Below the pieces are notes generated by a model. That model made no database searches. It was given only the letters and a program-made list of their open reading frames with translations, and was not told the DNA's origin. Positions 50,346 through 55,805 of a stretch of DNA of 55,805 bases are shown here, in pieces. Position numbers and translations under genes: made by a program. The DNA is taken from NCBI GenBank assembly GCA_004554555.1, contig SFLN01000001.1:1-55805 (forward strand). Direction: 5' to 3'. The stretch's first letter is position 1; each line of letters begins with the position of its first letter. This stretch comes from [Eubacterium] saphenum (lineage in GTDB: Bacteria; Bacillota; Clostridia; Oscillospirales; Ruminococcaceae).

Positions 50346-50576
50346 ATGACTACCGCAAAAATTCACATTAACACAATTGAGGACGTAAAGAAGTTTGTTT
50401 CCATCGTAACGGGCTGCGCTTACGACGTTGATATTGTAAGCGGAAGATATGCTATCGACGCAAAGAGCATTATGGGTATCTTCAGCCTCGACCTCTCCAA
50501 GGACCTTGAGCTGAAAATACACAGCGACGACTGCGCTGATTTCCTCGACGACATCAAGGATTTCATCGTTGCGTAA
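50346..50576 (+). CDS. HPr-like protein 2, no active-site His
   Basis: 76 aa, ATG behind AAAGGAG. Tandem paralogue of the preceding gene, sharing SGRYAIDAKSIMGIFSLDLS exactly. Again the N-terminal helix reads INTIEDVKKFVSIVTG, with no phosphorylatable His at the HPr position. Separate promoter and terminator, so it is independently expressed. Confidence 0.82.
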   Translation: MTTAKIHINTIEDVKKFVSIVTGCAYDVDIVSGRYAIDAKSIMGIFSLDLSKDLELKIHSDDCADFLDDIKDFIVA

Positions 50577-50603
50577 CTCGTTTCAATCAAACAGCTAATC
50601 AAA

Positions 50604-50630
50604 AGGGAGCGTTTCGGCGCTCCTTTTTTT
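50604..50630 (+). terminator. Terminator of second HPr-like gene
   Basis: GGAGCG (50606-50611), loop TTTCGG, CGCTCC (50618-50623), then TTTTTTT, with A/T pairs extending the stem. 30 nt after the stop. Confidence 0.92.
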
Positions 50631-50841
50631 GTGCCGATTTGGCAGAACTCAGGCGGTTGTGTTGAAGATTTTTGTGCAATTATCCCAAAGAAGCCGTAAG
50701 TGCGGTTTTTTAGCAATTCTTACAATAAGATTTGCGTGATTTGACAGGATTTTCCATTATATCTTGGTATTTTTAAAAGGTTACAAAAAGGTTACAAAAT
50801 ATTTTTGTAAAATCTGCACAATTTCAACAGCTTCGATATGT

Positions 50842-50870
50842 TTGACATTTACCAATCCGCAAGCTATAAT
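50842..50870 (+). promoter_or_regulatory. Promoter of 3D-domain gene
   Basis: TTGACA (50842-50847), 17-bp spacer, TATAAT (50865-50870): consensus sigma-A promoter, about 90 nt before the gene. Confidence 0.88.
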
Positions 50871-50961
50871 AGGCATACGGAAGGAGAACTGCTGAAAAAT
50901 TGCTTGAAATAAAGCTTTGCAGTTCATTGGTTAAAGAGAGAAAATCGGAGGCAAAACCCCT

Positions 50962-52053
50962 ATGAAACCCCAGATAGTAAATGAGAAAATGAAAAAGCTG
51001 CTTTTGCAGAGCAAAATAGTCAAGGCGGCGATTTTCGTTGTAATAGCAGCCGCGGCGCTTTTGCTCACGGGCGCGCTTTATTTCCGCGATGTCGTTTATA
51101 TAACGGACGCGGGCGTTACCAAGGAAATCAAAACCAACCAGTTTGATACCTACGCAATCCTCAGAAGTGAAAATTATGTGCTCGAGCCCGACGATACGGT
51201 TTCCGTTCAAACCGACGCGGATAAGAAAAAGCACATCACCATCAACCGCGCTTTTGAAGTTACGATAAAAGCGGACGGTGAGGAGCGCCTGCTCAGGTTC
51301 ACAGAAGGCACGGTTGCCGACGCTTTGGAAAAGGCTGAAATTGTTCTCGATGAAGACGATTTTATCAACTATTTGCCCGAGGAACCGCTTTGCGAGGGTA
51401 TGAACATCAAAGTCAGCCGCGTGGAGTACGTTGAGAAAAACATCGAAAGCGCGCTGCAGTTTGAAACGATTTACAAGGACAACTCGAATTGGGCAATCGG
51501 CACTCAAACGGTTCTCGAAAAGGGCGAAAACGGCGCTCACGTCACGACCTACAAGGACAAATACGTTGACGGGGAGCTTGTTTCTACGGAAATTATCGGC
51601 GAGGAAATAACAAAGGAGCCTGTTGCCGAGGTTGTTGAAAGAGGAACAGCCTGCGCGGTGCCTTATGCGAAGATGGATAATCCCGAACAGCTGAAGCTGG
51701 TAAACGGAATTCCCGAGAATTACACGAGAGTGATTTCGGGCAAGGCGACGGCTTATTCGGCGAAACCGGGCGCACTCACGGCAAGCGGACGTTATGCGGT
51801 TGTGGGAACGGTTGCGGTGAACCCGAATGTTATTCCGTACGGAAGCGAGGTTTATGTCGTAGCGCAGGACGGAAGCCGTGTTTACGGGTACGCGATTGCG
51901 GCGGATACGGGCTACGGAATGATGGACGGGTCGATTGCGGTTGACGTGTTTATGGGAAGCTACGCGGATTCGTGCAATTGGGGCGCGGTTTACGTTGATA
52001 TTTATGTGCTTTCCGAGGGCGACAATCGGTATATCAGTAAGTGGGAAAGATAA
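50962..52053 (+). CDS. YabE-like DUF348/G5/3D-domain wall protein
   Basis: 363 aa. A basic N terminus and one transmembrane/signal helix (about 20-42, VKAAIFVVIAAAALLLTGAL), DUF348-type domains (about 45-165), a G5 domain (about 155-230: VEKNIESALQFETIYKDNSN) and a C-terminal 3D domain (about 265-358) with three aspartates in AADTGYGMMDGSIAVDVFMG. 3D proteins are related to MltA lytic transglycosylases and RpfB/YabE resuscitation-type proteins. Acts outside the membrane on peptidoglycan. Confidence 0.9.
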   Translation: MKPQIVNEKMKKLLLQSKIVKAAIFVVIAAAALLLTGALYFRDVVYITDAGVTKEIKTNQFDTYAILRSENYVLEPDDTVSVQTDADKKKHITINRAFEVTIKADGEERLLRFTEGTVADALEKAEIVLDEDDFINYLPEEPLCEGMNIKVSRVEYVEKNIESALQFETIYKDNSNWAIGTQTVLEKGENGAHVTTYKDKYVDGELVSTEIIGEEITKEPVAEVVERGTACAVPYAKMDNPEQLKLVNGIPENYTRVISGKATAYSAKPGALTASGRYAVVGTVAVNPNVIPYGSEVYVVAQDGSRVYGYAIAADTGYGMMDGSIAVDVFMGSYADSCNWGAVYVDIYVLSEGDNRYISKWER

Positions 52054-52056
52054 TTC

Positions 52057-52102
52057 AAAGCCCGAGTTTGCGAACAAAATCGCAGACCCGGGCTTTTTTC
52101 GC
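52057..52102 (+). terminator. Terminator of 3D-domain gene
   Basis: AAAGCCCG...CGGGCTTTTTT with an inner TTTGCG/CGCAGA stem and a loop AACAAAAT; starts right after the stop codon. Confidence 0.88.
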
Positions 52103-52130
52103 GAAGCGTACAAAAGTCTTTTTGAAATTC

Positions 52131-52675
52131 TTAAAAACTTTTTCTTCAGAAAAAGTTTTTAAGCCGCCGGAGGCACTGGAGCGAAGCGTAAATACTGAAG
52201 GCGAAGCCGTCAAATCCAAAAAAGGACGATTTCACGGACTTATCTTTACCGAAAAACTCTGCATCAGTTCAGCAACCCTTGCTGATTTTTCGGGTTCGAC
52301 ACCCGAAAAATCGCAAGCAAGACGAACGACCTAAACTCGATGGTAAACCTTTAAGTCTAATCGCGATTTTGAGAAGCGAGGAACGAGTTTCTCAAAATCG
52401 CGCGATTTCGGCGGTTCGACGCCGCCGAAATCGCCGAGCGCGTATATATGAAAGTAAGCTCCGAGGTAAAATCCGGAGGCTAACCGCGTTTTTGGAAAAC
52501 GAAGTTTTACAAAAACGCGCGATTTTTCGGGTTCGATGCCCGAAAAATCGCCGGCGCCTTCCGCAAAGCAGGCTCAAGAGCGGGTGCAGTCACGCTAAAC
52601 AAGCCCGCCAGCTCCTCAATCTTCGGGCGTGACTGCACCCGCGCATTTTCGGCGGTTCGACGCCGCCGAAAATGC
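52131..52675. repeat. Cluster of host palindromic repeats
   Basis: Within a gene-free stretch of about 870 bp (52103-52975): AAAAACTTTTTC/GAAAAAGTTTTT (about 52132-52160), GATTTTTCGGGT palindrome (52284-52312), GCGATTTCGGCGG palindrome (52402-52434), GCGATTTTTCGGG palindrome (52519-52551), a 15-bp arm pair CGGGTGCAGTCACGC (52581-52595) with its complement (52627-52641), and GCATTTTCGGCGG palindrome (52643-52675). Most share a TTCGAYRCC-type loop. REP-like host elements; short ORFs here are reading-frame noise. Confidence 0.85.
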
Positions 52676-52862
52676 AATGGTTTCGCAGAAACCCCAGCTC
52701 TGTTCGCAAAGCCTGCCCGCGCTCCCCGCAAAGCCGGCTCAACGGAACACCAAAATCTCAGCAGCTCGACAAAATCGGGCTGTTTTTTGTTCACAATCGC
52801 GTTTTATGGGCAACTTGCACAAAACTTTTCATCAAATTAACACAAATTTGTAATCAAGGCTA

Positions 52863-52891
52863 TTGACGAAAGGCAGGAAAAATTATATAAT
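52863..52891 (+). promoter_or_regulatory. Promoter of zinc-ribbon membrane protein
   Basis: TTGACG (52863-52868), 17-bp spacer, TATAAT (52886-52891). Confidence 0.85.
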
Positions 52892-52975
52892 AAAAGTAGC
52901 TAACTTTAAACAAGTTTCGGGGGGTTCCCGAACGGTTTATTCACGGCAAGCGGTCTTTTGTGAAAGGAAATCAAT

Positions 52976-55805
52976 ATGTATTGTAACAAATGTAATAGTC
53001 AAGTACCCGACGGCGCAAAGTTTTGCCCGAACTGCGGCGCTCTTACCGCGCCGAAGACAGAAAACAAAAATTTCTGCGAAAACTGCGGACTTGAGCTTCC
53101 CAAAGGAGCAAAATTCTGCACGGTTTGCGGCGCTGCCGTGACCAAAATGTCAAGCGCTGAGGTTAAGCCCTCGGACGTTCTCGCGCCCGTTACTCCAAGC
53201 GAGCCTGTTTCAATTGCACCCGCAGTTGACCTTGCGAAAACAACCAACGCGAGCGTAAATACGGTTGACGCCGTAACCGTAAACACCGAGAGCGCTTACT
53301 CAATCCCCATTCCGACAAGCGATATTTCTATGCCGTCGGTCGGCGCAGCTCCCGTTGAAGAACCCGCCGCGGTTATCCCCGAGCCTGTTTCCGCACCGAG
53401 CAGCTTCGAGGAAAACGGTCTCGGATTTATCCCCGAAGCGCCCGTAATAACCGAAACTCCCGTTACCCCCGAACCTGTCGGCTATTCCGCAGCTGCGGCA
53501 AGCTATGCTGCTCCGACAGCTATGCCTTCTCCCGCACCGACAGCCGCTCCCGCTTACGCTCCAAACCCGAACAACCAGATGGAGAACCCGTTCGGCGATT
53601 TCGGAACAAGTGCGGCAGCTGTTGCTGCTAAACCGATTAAGAAAAAGAGCGTTTTGAAGCCCATTCTCATCGCAGTCGGCTCGCTTATCGCAGCTGTTCT
53701 GATTGCAGCGGGCGTGCTCTTCTTCGTCAACAAGTCGCTGCTCTTCAACATTGTCCTCGGCAACTCCGGCTACGCGGCTATGGTTGAGGGCAACTCAATC
53801 AAAGATGTTACCAATAAACTCGACGTCGGCGCAATGTCTGAGGGCATCAAATCCGCGACAAGCTCCTACGCCAACGTTTTGACGCAGATGTCAAACTATT
53901 CCTCGGGAATTACCACCACGAGTGTTAAACCCATGATGTCGTCAAGTATGAGCAATATCGGCTCCGTTGACTTCAAAACGCTTGTCAACCAGCTCGGCGA
54001 TATTATGCGCGAGGCTTACGGCGCAAATTCCGCGAATATTTCTATGGATTTCAACGCCGAGCTTACCGATACCGGTCTTGCTCAGCTTGCAGGCGCAATG
54101 AACTGCACCCAAAAGGAAGTCAAGGAAATTCTCGACCTTATCAACGGTTCGGGCTTCAGCATTGATGTAACCGCTGACGGCAAGGCGCTTGAAACGTCTA
54201 TGGAAATGACGGGCGGCTCGCTCAAGCTGAACGCGAAAACCGTCATCACCGAGGACGGAAATGTGTATCTCGTTTTGCCGTTCGTTTCCGAAAAGGCGTT
54301 TATGATAAAAATCGGCTCGGGTTACACCGCCTCCGCAGGACAGGTTTCCGATGTTTATCTTGAAATCGATGAAAAAGAGCTTAAGAAGATTATCGACAAT
54401 CTCGTAAACGTTTATGTTGACGTTTACAAGTCAAGCAAGATTACCGTCAAGGACGGTGAAATTTCCATCGCCGGCGCAACCGCCAAGGGCAAGTACATAA
54501 CCGCAAACCTCACCGGCAAGAAAATCTCCGAAATGATTAAGAGAATGGGCGAGTCCCTTGCAAACAACAGCTATTTGTGCGGTCAGTTTGCTAAGTTCCT
54601 GAGCGACTGCGGTCTGCCCGTTTCGGCAGAGCAAGTCAAGAGCACGCTCAATAGCTTGTCCGGTATGTTGGAAGGACGCGACATCGGCATCGACTTGGTT
54701 ATCGAAACAGTCACCGACAACAGCTGCCGCGTGCTCGGAAAGAGCTATTCCGTTACCGCAAGCGGAAAAACCATTAAGGTTTCCGCAGTCGGCGACTTCA
54801 ACATAACCACCAAAAACGGCAATACCGCAGCAATTGCTGCCGAAATCGACGGTCAGACAATCGCTTCCGCGCTCGTCGAAAAGTCCAGCAATACCGACGG
54901 CGTTTGCACAGTAACCGTTTACACCGAAGGAACTTCTGTTTCCGCAAAGGTTAAGTACACCGGCGTCAGAGAAACCACCTTCAACGGCAAGCCCACCGTA
55001 GAGGGAACCTACGAAATCAGTATGGTTCTCCCCGCAGATTTCACTCAGGCAGGCGGTTCCGACGCAGCAGCCGCTATTGTAAGCTCCGCAAAGATTGTGT
55101 TCTCCGTAAAGGTTGAAAACGACAACACCGTTAAGGAAACGCTTTCGTTTGAAATCCCGCAGTACGGAAAGCTCTCCGCAAACGCAGCCCTCACCACCGC
55201 GGATAAGCCGAACGGCATAACAATCCCGAGCGATGTTCTCGACATCACCGAAGCCGCAATGTCAGGTTCCGATGAAATCCCCGAAGACCTCAAGAAAGAC
55301 GTTATCTCCTACCTCAAGGATATGAGAAACGCCATCAAGAACCAGAACGCAGGCGAGCTCGGAAACAAGCTTTCGGACTCTCTCGCACAGCTTATCGACC
55401 TCGCTGAAAACGGTCCGACTGCCGATACCTACAAAATCGGCGATTTGATGATTGCGATTTCCAACGAGAAGAGCGAAGTTATGATGTTCGACGAGCAATA
55501 TCTTAACGAGGACGAAACTCTCTCCGAGAAAGCCGAGGCGCTTGTCAAGAAGTATGACGCGCTCTTGACCGCAATTGCCGAGAAGAATTACAAGATGACC
55601 GAGAAGGAATTTGACTCGTTCAACAACTCTCTCGCAATCCTCACCGCTGAAAAGGACGCACTTCAGAAGGAATATGAGGCTGTAAATTCGCAGATTCCGA
55701 GCATTGGGTTTACTTCAAAAGCCGAACAAATCGACTTCTCCTCGCTTGATTTCACCTCGCTCTCGCTTATCTTCGCGGAATATGCGATGAGATATGAAGC
55801 CGTTC
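52976..55805 (+). CDS. Large zinc-ribbon membrane protein, cut by window end
   Basis: ATG 52976 behind GAAAGGAAA; the frame stays open to the last base (943 codons, no stop seen). Two zinc ribbons open the protein (YCNKCNSQVPDGAKFCPNCG; FCENCGLELPKGAKFCTVCG), then a Pro/Ala/Val-rich linker (about 65-220), one transmembrane helix (about 226-252, PILIAVGSLIAAVLIAAGVL) and a long extracytoplasmic part with repeated beta-rich segments and Lys/Glu helices toward the end. Type II topology is expected. Resembles zinc_ribbon_2-headed membrane proteins of gut Clostridia; function not known. Confidence 0.88.
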   Translation, partial: MYCNKCNSQVPDGAKFCPNCGALTAPKTENKNFCENCGLELPKGAKFCTVCGAAVTKMSSAEVKPSDVLAPVTPSEPVSIAPAVDLAKTTNASVNTVDAVTVNTESAYSIPIPTSDISMPSVGAAPVEEPAAVIPEPVSAPSSFEENGLGFIPEAPVITETPVTPEPVGYSAAAASYAAPTAMPSPAPTAAPAYAPNPNNQMENPFGDFGTSAAAVAAKPIKKKSVLKPILIAVGSLIAAVLIAAGVLFFVNKSLLFNIVLGNSGYAAMVEGNSIKDVTNKLDVGAMSEGIKSATSSYANVLTQMSNYSSGITTTSVKPMMSSSMSNIGSVDFKTLVNQLGDIMREAYGANSANISMDFNAELTDTGLAQLAGAMNCTQKEVKEILDLINGSGFSIDVTADGKALETSMEMTGGSLKLNAKTVITEDGNVYLVLPFVSEKAFMIKIGSGYTASAGQVSDVYLEIDEKELKKIIDNLVNVYVDVYKSSKITVKDGEISIAGATAKGKYITANLTGKKISEMIKRMGESLANNSYLCGQFAKFLSDCGLPVSAEQVKSTLNSLSGMLEGRDIGIDLVIETVTDNSCRVLGKSYSVTASGKTIKVSAVGDFNITTKNGNTAAIAAEIDGQTIASALVEKSSNTDGVCTVTVYTEGTSVSAKVKYTGVRETTFNGKPTVEGTYEISMVLPADFTQAGGSDAAAAIVSSAKIVFSVKVENDNTVKETLSFEIPQYGKLSANAALTTADKPNGITIPSDVLDITEAAMSGSDEIPEDLKKDVISYLKDMRNAIKNQNAGELGNKLSDSLAQLIDLAENGPTADTYKIGDLMIAISNEKSEVMMFDEQYLNEDETLSEKAEALVKKYDALLTAIAEKNYKMTEKEFDSFNNSLAILTAEKDALQKEYEAVNSQIPSIGFTSKAEQIDFSSLDFTSLSLIFAEYAMRYEAV

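Noticed and set aside
52041..52853. Several 60-117 aa ORFs in the gap before the zinc-ribbon protein
   Set aside because: They consist of palindromic host repeats (Arg- and Lys-rich reading-frame noise) and lack ribosome-binding sites.

Overview
The window holds one nearly complete temperate phage genome of about 44 kb (positions about 200 to 44,100) and about 11.7 kb of host chromosome to its right. Shine-Dalgarno sites are strong (AGGAGG type), promoters are sigma-A like, and the host carries a long-form PurL, an MtaB, a 3D-domain YabE-like protein and HPr-like proteins. This fits a Gram-positive gut Clostridia, probably Oscillospirales; the family assignment is inference.

Left end (1-3,100): a leftward operon encodes a cI-like XRE repressor, a stand-alone HNH nuclease and a large serine integrase. 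A divergent control region with operator-like dyads separates it from the rightward genes. Early region (3,100-14,750): a Cro-like protein, a Cas4/RecB-like nuclease (DUF2800), a DUF2815 ssDNA-binding protein, a family A DNA polymerase, a dTMP supply set (ThyX, dUTPase, dCMP deaminase), a primase-helicase (VirE type), VRR-NUC, an SNF2 helicase and a DUF1492 late regulator. Late region (14,770-38,800): TerS/TerL, an SPP1-like portal, a MuF head protein carrying a C-terminal zincin domain, scaffold, capsid, connectors, then a PBSX/Xkd-like contractile tail (sheath, tube, a chaperone with a -1 frameshift site, tape measure, baseplate), a tail fibre, and lysis genes (XhlA-like protein, holin, GH25 endolysin).

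The most striking element is a complete diversity-generating retroelement (DGR) embedded in the tail-fibre locus. It has a variable repeat (VR) at the 3' end of the fibre gene, a GC-rich hairpin, avd, a template repeat (TR) and a reverse transcriptase. Over 131 bp VR and TR differ at 24 positions, every one an adenine in TR. The system would rewrite the receptor-binding tip of a contractile-tailed prophage.

Right arm (38,800-44,100): small accessory genes, a methylase-like protein without an evident catalytic motif, an XRE regulator, a zinc-ribbon protein and a SprT-like protease. Three transcription starts here carry a repeated TTACYR-N4-CGGTAA operator-like dyad. Two further families of unexplained repeats are spread through the phage: a roughly 125-290 bp intergenic element (three copies) bounded by GGTAGTCGA/TCGACTACC-type motifs, and a long-stem hairpin (three copies) whose stem sequence covaries between copies.

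Host part (44,141-55,805): tRNA-Ala(CGC), purL, mtaB, two HPr-like paralogues without the active-site histidine, a 3D/G5 protein, clusters of palindromic intergenic repeats and the start of a large zinc-ribbon membrane protein cut by the window end.
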